Position numbers and translations under genes: made by a program. Source: JANQFM01 sp035471925 (lineage in GTDB: Bacteria > Acidobacteriota > UBA6911 > RPQK01 > DATIPO01). From it: 64,000 nt of DNA. Below are positions 34,051 to 42,080 of the stretch, in pieces; positions within the stretch are counted from its first letter, which is position 1; each line of letters opens with the position of its first letter. Where the stretch lies: positions 28,019 to 92,018 of the forward strand of contig DATIPO010000206.1 in NCBI GenBank assembly GCA_035471925.1, read 5' to 3'. Under the pieces are notes generated by a model. That model was not told the origin of the DNA. It was given only the letters and a program-made list of their open reading frames with translations, and ran no database searches.

Positions 34051-36258
34051 TCAAAACTCGAAGGCGTAGCGCAGGGAGGCGTAGACGGCGAAGGGGTTGC
34101 CGGGGATGACGGATTGGCTGCTGAATCCACGGGTTTCGTAGTCAGTGTCGCCAATGTTGTCGAAGTTGACGGCCAAGCGCCAGCGGTTGATCCGGTAGGA
34201 GGCCATGGCGTTGACCAAGACGTAGTCGTCGATGGCGAAAGCGTTGTCTTCGGCGATGAACTGCTCGCTGACATAGCGGACGCCGGCTCCCAGGCCGAAC
34301 CCGTTGAGGAATTCCTTGTGGGTCCACAGGTTGAAGAGGTGATCGGGGGCGAAGGCCGGTTGGTTGCCGGAACGGTCGACCACGATGAACTGCGGCGGAA
34401 CCTGCGAGATCTGGACGCGTTCGTTGAAGCTGGTCAGTTCGGCATCGTTGAAGGCGTAAGAGGCATAGGTGAACCAGTTGGGCAGGATCTCGGCCGAGAG
34501 TTCAAGCTCCACGCCGCGCGAACGCTGGTCGCCGTTCTGGGTGGTGACGCCGTTGTCGTCGAAGATGGCGATGTTCTCGCGCTCGGTCTGGTAGATGGCC
34601 AGGCTGGCCAGGAAGCGGCCGTTGAGAAAGCTGTTCTTGATGCCGCCCTCGTAATTGCGTCCGGTCTCGGGTTCGCGGGGCTGGGTTGTGAGGGTGGAGG
34701 GAGGCGCGAAGCTCCGTCCGGCCGAGGCGTAGAGGCTGAGTCCCGCGACCGGCTCCACCACGATTCCGCCCATGGGCGAGAATTCGTTGTCGCCGCGCTC
34801 AAGGTTGTTGACGGGGTCTTCGAAGTCGATGTGGTCGAAGCGTCCGCCCACGAAGATCTGCACAGCGTCGGAAAAGACGATGCGGTCGAGCACGTAAGGA
34901 GCGAAGACCAAGCTGCGGGCGTCTCCGCGCTGGGATTGGCCTTGGATGGGTATCAAGAATTCCCGTTGAGCGAACTCAGTGGGATTAAACAGGTCGATGG
35001 GGGGCAGGAAAAAATTGTCGAGGGAGAACTGGTCGTCAAGCTTGGCGGTCTCGAGTCCGAAGACGAACTCATGACGCAGGCTGCCGGTCTGGGCCTGGAC
35101 TAGAAACTCGGCTTGGTTGCCCGTGAAGCGCTGCTTGTCGTCGAGGGCTGAGAAGACGCGGAAGACATCGGTCCCGCCCTGCTGGTTGGGAAAGGCGCCG
35201 GCGAAGAGGGTGCCGTCAGAGGTCCAGTCGAGGTCGCTGATATAGAACTTGTTGCGGAAGGTGACCCGGTCGGAAATCCGGTGGCTCCATTCGGCGCGGA
35301 AGCGGTGGATGTCCTGTTCGGAGGTGTCGAAGGGCGACTGGAAGGAAGTTTCCCGGTCAATGTTGGGAATCTCTCCGAAGAGCAGCGGAATCCCCGCGTC
35401 GGGCTCGAACTTGTTGCGCACGTACTCAAAGTTCATGCTCAGCGTGCTGGCGTCGCTGATCTTCCAGGTGAAGGCCGGGTTGAAGGCCGTCAGGTAGCTG
35501 TCTTTTTCGTCGCGGTAGTTCTCGGCGTCCTGGTGAGTGCCGTTGAAGCGGAAGGCGATCTCGCCCGAGGGATCGACCACGTTGACATCGAAGCGTCCGC
35601 GGAAGGTGTGAAAGCTTCCGCCGGTGAGCTCGACTTCGGCGAAGTTGCGGTTGAAGAGCGGCTGCTTGCGCACCAAGTTAACGGTTCCCGAAAGGGCATT
35701 GGCTCCGTAGAGGAAGGCGGCCGGTCCGCGCAGGACCTCCACCCGCTCCACGTTGTAGAGCTGGTAGTAGGTGGACTCGGGCTCGGGGGTGCCGTCGATC
35801 AGGACCAGGCCGGTGCTGAGGTTGTCAAAACCGCGCACGGTGAAGAAGTCGAAGATGCCGAAGCCGGTCTGGGCGTTGACTCCGGCGGCATTTCGCAAAG
35901 CGTCTCCCAGCACCACGGCGTTTTGGGCCTCCAGGACGCCTTCGTCCACCACGCTCACCGAGAGAGGCGTTTTGTGCAGGTCGACGGCCATTTTGGCGGC
36001 CGTGGTGCTCTGCGAAGGCACGGCCTCCACCCGTCCGCGTACGGTCACCGTGGTGTCCGGGCCCTGAACTTGCCCATTGTCGGCCTTGTTGGCGGATTCT
36101 TCTTCGGTGTCATCGGAAGACTTGACCGCAGCCTCTTGTGCGGAGGGCGGTTTGGCACCCTGCTTCTGAGTGGACGGTTCCTGCTCGGCCTGGGCCCAAG
36201 CCACGGTCAGCAAGAGGGCCAGACACCTGATCGATACGACCAAAAACTTATTCTTCAC
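34051..36258 (-). CDS. TonB-dependent siderophore-type receptor
   Basis: The 735-aa outer membrane barrel starts at GTG 36258, with GGTGGAGAG upstream. A signal peptide (LALLLTVAWAQA) precedes a low-complexity Glu/Ser/Lys-rich region and then the plug domain (FFTVRGFDNLSTGLVLIDGTPEP, VERVEVLRGPAAFLYG). The C-terminal barrel ends LRYAFEF with the terminal Phe needed for barrel assembly. The plug resembles ferric-siderophore receptors. The ligand is unknown; a haem- or tetrapyrrole-related ligand is conceivable given the HemN-like neighbour. It faces the same way as its neighbours but has a ~550-base leader/spacer upstream containing a stem-loop. Confidence 0.92.
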   Translation of the reverse strand: MKNKFLVVSIRCLALLLTVAWAQAEQEPSTQKQGAKPPSAQEAAVKSSDDTEEESANKADNGQVQGPDTTVTVRGRVEAVPSQSTTAAKMAVDLHKTPLSVSVVDEGVLEAQNAVVLGDALRNAAGVNAQTGFGIFDFFTVRGFDNLSTGLVLIDGTPEPESTYYQLYNVERVEVLRGPAAFLYGANALSGTVNLVRKQPLFNRNFAEVELTGGSFHTFRGRFDVNVVDPSGEIAFRFNGTHQDAENYRDEKDSYLTAFNPAFTWKISDASTLSMNFEYVRNKFEPDAGIPLLFGEIPNIDRETSFQSPFDTSEQDIHRFRAEWSHRISDRVTFRNKFYISDLDWTSDGTLFAGAFPNQQGGTDVFRVFSALDDKQRFTGNQAEFLVQAQTGSLRHEFVFGLETAKLDDQFSLDNFFLPPIDLFNPTEFAQREFLIPIQGQSQRGDARSLVFAPYVLDRIVFSDAVQIFVGGRFDHIDFEDPVNNLERGDNEFSPMGGIVVEPVAGLSLYASAGRSFAPPSTLTTQPREPETGRNYEGGIKNSFLNGRFLASLAIYQTERENIAIFDDNGVTTQNGDQRSRGVELELSAEILPNWFTYASYAFNDAELTSFNERVQISQVPPQFIVVDRSGNQPAFAPDHLFNLWTHKEFLNGFGLGAGVRYVSEQFIAEDNAFAIDDYVLVNAMASYRINRWRLAVNFDNIGDTDYETRGFSSQSVIPGNPFAVYASLRYAFEF

Positions 36259-36322
36259 GATGCTCTCTCCACCTTATCGTTAGGAGCGCTTCCTGCGCCC
36301 TGATCCATCACATTTCGTCTCA

Positions 36323-36351
36323 GGCTGAACGGCGTCCTTGCCGGGTCAGCC
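36323..36351 (-). promoter_or_regulatory. Stem-loop in the TonB-receptor leader
   Basis: A two-part stem: GGCTGA / TCAGCC (6 bp) enclosing CGGC / GCCG (4 bp) and a 6-base loop, 65 bases upstream of the GTG start. It matches no riboswitch class I can name. It could be an RNA leader structure or an attenuator. Confidence 0.35.
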
Positions 36352-36530
36352 ATCGGACCTGCTTTCAAAGCACTGGATATTAGCAGGTTCGTCCTCACAA
36401 CGAAGGGAACACCCGGTTCGTTCCATTCAAGACACTCTCTTTGGGGGTCTGCCTCTCTTGGCCTGTGCCCGATTCGTTGGCTGGAAACGCTATTTCACGC
36501 TTTCAGCGTTCTTTCTTCTGGCAGCCCGTA

Positions 36531-36610
36531 CCCAGGGTGGCGTCCCGCTCGCTACGCTCGCAGGACTGACCCTGGGCTAGTGGATGGCTCGCCTACAGCG
36601 AGCCCGGACC
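36531..36610 (+). repeat. REP-like dispersed palindromic element, copy 2
   Basis: Perfect outer arms CCCAGGGT (36531-36538) and ACCCTGGG (36569-36576), then a perfect 7-bp hairpin GGCTCGC-CTACA-GCGAGCC (36586-36604) and the closing CCCGGAC. It has the same order of parts as the inverted copy at 17866-17948. The shared ATGGCTCGCCTACAGCGAGC block produces the spurious peptide start MARLQRART in both places. Confidence 0.75.
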
Positions 36611-36660
36611 TGCTGCCAACGCTGCCCTGCAGGCGCCGGCGACCGCTGCACCAGGACTAG

Positions 36661-36809
36661 CTGGCTATCACCGTGCCCGGACTTGCTGGCTCTGTCTGTG
36701 CCCGGACTCACTGGTTGTCACTGCGCCCGAATTCGCTGGCTACCGCTGAACCGGACTGGTGGTTATCGCTGCCCCCGGCCTTGGCTGGTTGTCGCTGGGG
36801 CCGGATATT
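36661..36809 (+). repeat. 25-bp degenerate tandem repeat, six units
   Basis: Six imperfect units begin at 36661, 36686, 36711, 36736, 36759 and 36785. Each has the form CTGG(C/T)T-N4-C-N4-(C)CCGGA-N3; the first reads CTGGCTATCACCGTGCCCGG before its last five bases. Weaker matches reach back towards the REP-like hairpin, whose end (GCCCGGAC) resembles the unit end. The array finishes within the stop codon of the HemN-like gene. Units abut directly with no spacers, so it is not a CRISPR. Confidence 0.75.
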
Positions 36810-38145
36810 AGGTGTAGCGGGCTCCCTGGTATTGGTCTTCGTAGAACTGGGGCAGCAACTGGTCGACCCGCAGCAGGCCCTTGGGGGTTAGCTGGATGAC
36901 TTGGGGGGTAAAGTCGAGCATGCCGGCCTCGCGCAGCATTTCGAAGGCCGGACGGAAGCGTTCTACGATGTCAACGTCGAATTTGTCGTGGAAATAGTCG
37001 GTCTTGAGGCGGCCCAGCTTGAGCTGCAAAATCATCTCGCGGATCAATCGCTGATCTGCGGTGGTCTTGAAGGCCCGCTTCCAGGGAAGGTTTCCTTGGC
37101 CCAGCGCGCTTTGATAGTCGTCCCAACTGGCCGTATTCTGAATGTGGACGCCCGACATGTGGCCGAAAGCCGAAACTCCCGTCCCCATCATGTCGGCTCC
37201 TTGCCACACCGCGTCGCGGTAGACGAATGAGGCCTTTTGATCCTCCTTGAGCAGCGTGTAGGCGCTGGAGATCCGGTAGCCGTTGGAGGTCAGTTGTTCG
37301 ATGGCGTACTGGTGCCAGGCCCGCTTGGTCTCCCAGTCGGCCACCTCGATCTCCTGTCCTTTGAGAATGTGCGAGGAGTAAGTGGTGTTGAAGGGCAGCT
37401 CCATTTGATAGATGGTGACGCTGTCCGGACTCAGATCGATGGCCTTTTGGACGGCTTCCTTCCAGGTCTCCCAGCTCTCGCCAACCATTCCCGAGATGAG
37501 GTCGATGTTGACCTGAGCGAAGTCATTGTCCTGAATCCAGGGCCAGCAGCGGTAGATTTCTTCCGATTGGTGAGCACGTCCGTTTTCCTTGAGGATGTCG
37601 TCGTTGAAGTGCTCCACGCCCAGGCTGACGCGGGTCACGCCGATGTCCTTGATGGCTTCCACTTTGCTCTGGGTGAGGGTGCCGGGTTCACATTCGAAGG
37701 CCACTTCCTGGGCGCTGTCCCAGGGCAGGTGCTGCTTGATCCGCTCCACCGTTGCCCGCAGGTGCTTGGCGCTGATGTAGGAGGGCGTCCCCCCGCCGAA
37801 GTAGATGAACTTGAGGGGGCGTCCGCGTACCGCGGGCGTCTCGCTGTAGGTTTTGATCTCGCCCACCAAATTGTCGAGGTAGCCCTCGATGTCGCGGGCG
37901 TTTTTGTCGGTGTAAACCCTGAAATAGCAGAACTTGCATCGCCGGCGGCAGAAGGGGATGTGCATGTAGAGTCCCAGGTCAGCGCCGCTGCGGGGAGGCG
38001 ATTCGAGCGCCTCGCGGGCGGCCTCAAGGTCCTCTTCGTTCCAGGCCGAGTAGGGCGGGTAGTTGGAGACGAAGACACTTCCGACGTCGGTCTTTTTGGG
38101 CTCTAGCTTGCTGGTAGCCGGTTCGGGTTGGGCGGTACTGCTCAT
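36808..38145 (-). CDS. HemN/HemW-like radical SAM protein
   Basis: The 445-aa radical SAM enzyme of the coproporphyrinogen III oxidase superfamily has a CRRRCKFC (CxxxCxxC) cluster motif, GGGTPSYIS after it, and a C-terminal HemN_C-like winged domain (LKLGRLKTDYFHDKF). After the cluster it reads YFRVYTDKN, unlike the DF of classical HemW/HemN, so it may not be the haem-pathway enzyme. Haem-chaperone and tetrapyrrole-cleaving relatives (HutW/ChuW type) share the fold. It lies upstream of a TonB receptor on the same strand, with a repeat-filled spacer between, and its stop codon touches the tandem array. Exact reaction unknown. Confidence 0.82.
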   Translation of the reverse strand: MSSTAQPEPATSKLEPKKTDVGSVFVSNYPPYSAWNEEDLEAAREALESPPRSGADLGLYMHIPFCRRRCKFCYFRVYTDKNARDIEGYLDNLVGEIKTYSETPAVRGRPLKFIYFGGGTPSYISAKHLRATVERIKQHLPWDSAQEVAFECEPGTLTQSKVEAIKDIGVTRVSLGVEHFNDDILKENGRAHQSEEIYRCWPWIQDNDFAQVNIDLISGMVGESWETWKEAVQKAIDLSPDSVTIYQMELPFNTTYSSHILKGQEIEVADWETKRAWHQYAIEQLTSNGYRISSAYTLLKEDQKASFVYRDAVWQGADMMGTGVSAFGHMSGVHIQNTASWDDYQSALGQGNLPWKRAFKTTADQRLIREMILQLKLGRLKTDYFHDKFDVDIVERFRPAFEMLREAGMLDFTPQVIQLTPKGLLRVDQLLPQFYEDQYQGARYT

Positions 38146-38248
38146 GAAATCCTTTCAATGGCGCTTAGAAGCGATTTCGCCGATGCCGGGGTCCCCGTCA
38201 GCGGGACTCTGGCAACGGCCTCGCGGGGGAACGGTCTCAGAAACGGCC

Positions 38249-39403
38249 TCATCGGCTTTCTCCGAAGCACAGCAAATCGCCGTCCAGGGTGCCGATCACC
38301 AAACGTCCCTGAGCGATGGCCGGCGAGGCGGTGAAACCCGATCCGCTGTCGAACTGCCAGGCCACCGAGCCGTCCTCCAGGTTGAGGGCAAAGACTTCTC
38401 CGCTGCCGGCCCCGAAGTAGACGTGTTGACCGGAGACGACGGGGGAAGATTCAACCCGGGCCCGGGTCCGGAACGTCCAGCGTCCTTCGCCGGTCTTGCG
38501 GTCGATGGCGTGCAGCATCTTGTCGCGTCCGCCGATCAACACCAGAGCGTCCGTCACCGCCGGCGAGGAGTAGTAGGGAAAGTCCCGTCGCGGGTGCTTG
38601 TAGGTCCAGGTCTCTTTGGGCTGAGCCGGATCGCTTAAGTCCAGTGACGTGACTTGAGCCTCGAAGTTCCCGAAGTAGGCATGCTGGTCGACGATGGCGG
38701 GCGAGGAGGCCACGTATCCAGCCAGTTCGTGGAGCGAGACCTGCTGGCCGTCGGAGATGCGCACCAGCCGGAAGGTGGCATCGCATCCGGCCACGGTGAC
38801 GAACTCGCCCACGACGGCGGGCGTGGCGTGGACGTAACCCGCGGTTTCCAGCTTCCATACCAGGGAGCCGTCGGAGGCTTTGACGCAATAGAGGTTGTTG
38901 TCGTAGGAGCCGAAGATCACCCATTCGCCGAAAAAGTTGGCCGAGGAGGTGACCGGTCCGTTGCTTTCAAAGATCCAGCGGGATTTGCCGGTGGCGGCGT
39001 CCACGGCGTGGAAGTTGCCCAGTTCGTCGCCCACGTAGACCGTCCCGTCGCGGACAGCGGGAGAGGACTTGATCTCTTCCTCGGCGTTGTATTTCCACTG
39101 AAGCGTGCCGTCGGAGAGGTTGAGAGCGTAAAGGTGGCCGTCGAGTCCGCCCACGTAGACCGTCTCCCCGACAATGGCCGCGCTGGACTCGATGCCGATG
39201 GGAATCGTGAACTTCCACAGGGGTTGAAGCTGATCGGGGAGGGTGTCGGCAGCCAGTCCGCGTTGCTGGGCGCCGCCCCGCCATTGACTCCAGTTGGAGC
39301 CGGAGTCGACCGAAGACAGCAGCGACGCCATGGCGATCAGCGCCAGCAGGGCCACTTGGCCGGGGCGTTTGAGGAATCGCGTGATGGGCTCGATCATAGA
39401 CAT
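38249..39403 (-). CDS. Exported PQQ-type beta-propeller protein
   Basis: The 384-aa protein has an N-terminal signal/anchor helix (VALLALIAMASLLSSV). The rest is seven or so PQQ-like/BamB-like repeats, each with a core of the form SSPAVVGxxVYVGxxDGxLYALxxxDGxxxWxF (for example GIESSAAIVGETVYVGGLDG). Such propellers are binding scaffolds in the periplasm or secreted. Nothing indicates quinoprotein dehydrogenase activity: there is no catalytic Asp/Glu set and no calcium site that I can see. It lies 103 bases upstream of the HemN-like gene on the same strand. Confidence 0.85.
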   Translation of the reverse strand: MSMIEPITRFLKRPGQVALLALIAMASLLSSVDSGSNWSQWRGGAQQRGLAADTLPDQLQPLWKFTIPIGIESSAAIVGETVYVGGLDGHLYALNLSDGTLQWKYNAEEEIKSSPAVRDGTVYVGDELGNFHAVDAATGKSRWIFESNGPVTSSANFFGEWVIFGSYDNNLYCVKASDGSLVWKLETAGYVHATPAVVGEFVTVAGCDATFRLVRISDGQQVSLHELAGYVASSPAIVDQHAYFGNFEAQVTSLDLSDPAQPKETWTYKHPRRDFPYYSSPAVTDALVLIGGRDKMLHAIDRKTGEGRWTFRTRARVESSPVVSGQHVYFGAGSGEVFALNLEDGSVAWQFDSGSGFTASPAIAQGRLVIGTLDGDLLCFGESR

Positions 39404-39525
39404 TCCCCTCGTTCATTCAATGATGCGTAAGAGGTGTAAGTGTTTCTAATCAAAGGCTTTTGTCCTGTTTGCCGTTGTCGGCACGGTGCTTTGAACACCG
39501 CCGTTGAGGGGAACGGCGGGCCGGG

Positions 39526-40674
39526 TTAGAAGGCGCTTTCGTAGAGCCGGATGGCGTCCTCGCGGCTGAGTTCCCGGGGGTTGAATGTCCCCGTCCACTG
39601 GCGCAGGGCATCCTCGGCCAGACGCGGGAGCGACTGACGCTCGACGTTGAGTTCGCGCAGACGCGAGGGCATGCGGGCCATGGTCCGCAGGGCGGTCAGC
39701 CGGTCGCTGAGGGTTTCGGCGCTGGACTCGGGTCCGCCGTTGGGGGTCCCGGCGGCGGTCAGCAGTTCGTGGTAGCCGTCGCCCACAACCGAGCCGTTGT
39801 AGCGTACGACGTGGGGCAGCATCAGCGCCACGGCCACGCCGTGAGTGACGTCGAAGTGTGCGGTCAGCGGATTGGCGCAGGCATGAGCGGCTCCCAGCAT
39901 GGAATTCTCGATGGCGGCTCCTGCCCAGTGGGCGCCCAGCAGCATGCGTCCGCGAGCTTCGAAGTCTTGGGGATCGCTCAGCGAGCGCGCGAAATAGCTC
40001 TCCAGCAGCCGCCAGGCTTCGCGCGCGAAGAGCTGCGAAACATGGTTGCTCTTGGAGCAGACATAGCTCTCGACGGCGTGGGATATGGCATCCATGGCCG
40101 TCATCGCGGCTACATCCAGCGGCATGGAAGCGGTCAGGGCGGGGTCCAAAATGACGGCCCGGAAGCGAGCCTTCTTATCGCCGCAAGCCATTTTGACATG
40201 GGTATCGGGCTGGGAGATCAAGGCGAAAGATTGAGCTTCGCTGCCCGTGCCGGCGGTCGTGGGGACGCCGATGGACGGCAGCATGGGCTTTTCAGCCTTG
40301 TTCACACCCCAGTAGTCCTCCATCCGTCCGCCGTTGGTGAGCAGGAAGTTGACGCCCTTGGCGGCATCCATGGAACTGCCTCCGCCCAAGCCCACGATGA
40401 AGTCGATTTGTCGATCCTGGCGCGCCGCCTCGCATCCGCGCTCAACCACTTGGGTGGTGGGATTTTCCTCCACCCCATCGAAGAGGACGCATTCCAAGCC
40501 GGCTTTCTTGAGGGAATCGCGGGCCCTTTCAACGTGTCCGGCTCGCACGATGCCCGGATCGGTGACCAGCAGGACGCGGCTGGCGCCCAGTCCTGAACTC
40601 AACTCTCCCAACCGGTCTATTGCATGTTCTCCGAAGACCACTCGGGTCGTCGGGTCGTAATCGAATTCGCGCAT
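39526..40674 (-). CDS. Iron-containing alcohol dehydrogenase
   Basis: The 382-aa group III alcohol dehydrogenase interconverts aldehydes and alcohols with NAD(P). The nucleotide-binding GLGGGSSMDAAKG, the VPTTAGTGSEA loop, and metal ligands in AMDAISHAVES and the HxxxH-type LTAHFDVTHGVA are all visible. The ATG at 40674 begins MREFDYDPTTRVVFG, the usual family start. The open frame continues 450 codons upstream only because the opposite strand codes for the adenylating enzyme; that extension is a shadow. It is divergent from the LuxE-like and aldehyde dehydrogenase genes (162-base spacer) and could reduce their aldehyde product. Confidence 0.9.
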   Translation of the reverse strand: MREFDYDPTTRVVFGEHAIDRLGELSSGLGASRVLLVTDPGIVRAGHVERARDSLKKAGLECVLFDGVEENPTTQVVERGCEAARQDRQIDFIVGLGGGSSMDAAKGVNFLLTNGGRMEDYWGVNKAEKPMLPSIGVPTTAGTGSEAQSFALISQPDTHVKMACGDKKARFRAVILDPALTASMPLDVAAMTAMDAISHAVESYVCSKSNHVSQLFAREAWRLLESYFARSLSDPQDFEARGRMLLGAHWAGAAIENSMLGAAHACANPLTAHFDVTHGVAVALMLPHVVRYNGSVVGDGYHELLTAAGTPNGGPESSAETLSDRLTALRTMARMPSRLRELNVERQSLPRLAEDALRQWTGTFNPRELSREDAIRLYESAF

Positions 40675-40836
40675 AGGAGTCCCGCATCCAAACGACAGCT
40701 CAATCAGTATATACGCAGAATTGCGCCGGAAGTTTCCCGGCTGGATCAGAAGTCCTCGGCAACTGCCGGTTGCGGTTGACCGCTCTTCCGAGGGCGTTCT
40801 ACAATCCCTCACACCTCTGGAGGACGGAACAAGGAC

Positions 40837-41946
40837 ATGTCGACTGACACGATCAGCAAAGAATTGGAAAGCAAAGTTCAAGCGGCCCGGCACAAACTCG
40901 ACCGGCACGTCCGCGCCATGGTGGAGTGGCATTTCAATCCGGGGACCGGCTGCCCCTTCTGGCTGAAGTGGGCTGAGAAGGCCGACTGGGATCCGCGCAG
41001 CGAGGTGCACAGCTTCGGAGATCTCAACAAGTTCGGCGACTTTGAGGACGAATGGCTGCGGGGCGGGCCGGTAGAGCGCTGGATCCCCAAGGCCTATCGG
41101 GGACGCCCCACTTACGTTTTCGAAACCGGCGGCACTACTGGCATCCCCAAGTCGCGGGTCAATATCGAAGACTTCCGCATCGATTACGAGATGTTTTCCG
41201 AGACGCTGCCCGACGAGCACTTTCCCAAGGGCTCCAACTGGCTCATGCTGGGACCTTCGGGGCCGCGCCGATTGCGGTTGGCAGTCGAACATCTGTGCCA
41301 GCACCGGGGCGGCATCTGTTTCTGCGTCGACCTTGACCCGCGGTGGGTCATCAAACTCATCAAGAAGGGCTGGAACGAACACCTCAAGGCCTATCAGGAC
41401 CACGTCATCGATCAGGCCGTCACGATCCTCTCGGCCAATCACGACATCAGGGGACTCTTCACCACTCCCAAGCTGCTGGAAGCGCTGGCCATGCGGCTGG
41501 AAGACGAGGGGTCGAGCATCAAGGGGTCGGGCATCACCGGCATCTTCTCGGGAGGTACCGAATTCACTCCCCAGTGGTACCGCTTCGCTTGTGAGGAGCT
41601 GCTGGACGGCGTCTACATGACCCCCACTTACGGCAACACCCTCATGGGGCTGGCCGCCTCCAAGCCCTTTGATCCGGCCGACAACTACAAGATCACCTAC
41701 CACGCGCCCCAGCCCAGAGCCGTGCTGCGGGTGGTCGATTTGGACGATCACGACCAAGCGGTGGGCTACGGCGAAACCGGACGGGTGGCGCTCACCACTC
41801 TGACTAAGGAATTCTTCATGCCTCGCTTTCTGGAGCGCGACGAAGGCGAGAGGGAGCCGCCCTGCGAGGCCTATCCCTGGGACGGCGTCAGCGGCGTCCG
41901 TCCTTTCCGCGGGTTCGCTTCCAAAACCACGGTGGGTGTCTACTGA
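40837..41946 (+). CDS. Adenylating acyl ligase, LuxE-like size
   Basis: The 369-aa enzyme of the adenylate-forming superfamily has the phosphate-binding loop TGGTTGIPKSR, a middle segment TPTYGNTLMG in the usual Tyr-Gly-x-Thr position, and GYGETGRVALT near the end. The C-terminal lid domain of full-size ligases is missing, so the length (about 370 aa) matches LuxE-type acyl-protein synthetases. These activate a carboxylic acid as acyl-AMP and hand it to a reductase. The next gene encodes an aldehyde dehydrogenase, supporting this. The ATG follows AAGGAC. The acid substrate is not predictable. Confidence 0.75.
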   Translation: MSTDTISKELESKVQAARHKLDRHVRAMVEWHFNPGTGCPFWLKWAEKADWDPRSEVHSFGDLNKFGDFEDEWLRGGPVERWIPKAYRGRPTYVFETGGTTGIPKSRVNIEDFRIDYEMFSETLPDEHFPKGSNWLMLGPSGPRRLRLAVEHLCQHRGGICFCVDLDPRWVIKLIKKGWNEHLKAYQDHVIDQAVTILSANHDIRGLFTTPKLLEALAMRLEDEGSSIKGSGITGIFSGGTEFTPQWYRFACEELLDGVYMTPTYGNTLMGLAASKPFDPADNYKITYHAPQPRAVLRVVDLDDHDQAVGYGETGRVALTTLTKEFFMPRFLERDEGEREPPCEAYPWDGVSGVRPFRGFASKTTVGVY

Positions 41947-42080
41947 GCGTCTTCCACGGGAACCGCAGCGTCCTATTTGCGTATTGACTGTCAAAGAAGC
42001 TGGGGAGGGCGAATCCACAGGGCCGCCGCTGCGGCCGCCTCCCCGAGGGACTTGACCCGCTCTGGAAAGGAGCCGTCACC

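Larger units (their letters stand above)
36259..36807. other. Repeat-filled spacer upstream of the TonB receptor
   Basis: 549 bases without a supported gene. From the receptor side it holds a 10-bp stem-loop (36323-36351), unassigned sequence to 36530, a REP-like element (36531-36610) and a 25-bp tandem array that runs into the stop codon of the HemN-like gene. Two plus-strand frames (36338-36580 and one from 36584) are artefacts of this repeat DNA. Confidence 0.6.

Noticed and set aside
36259..36530. Cobalamin or TPP riboswitch upstream of the TonB receptor
   Set aside because: I looked for the conserved blocks of both classes on the receptor strand and did not find them.
36338..36580. 80-codon plus-strand frame upstream of the TonB receptor
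   Set aside because: It runs into the REP-like palindrome and shows no signal peptide or family motif.
36661..36809. CRISPR array
   Set aside because: The 25-bp units abut with no spacers and differ from each other too much.
39526..42018. A single 830-codon minus-strand gene
   Set aside because: Only the last 382 codons match a family (iron alcohol dehydrogenase). The upstream extension lies antisense to a real plus-strand gene.
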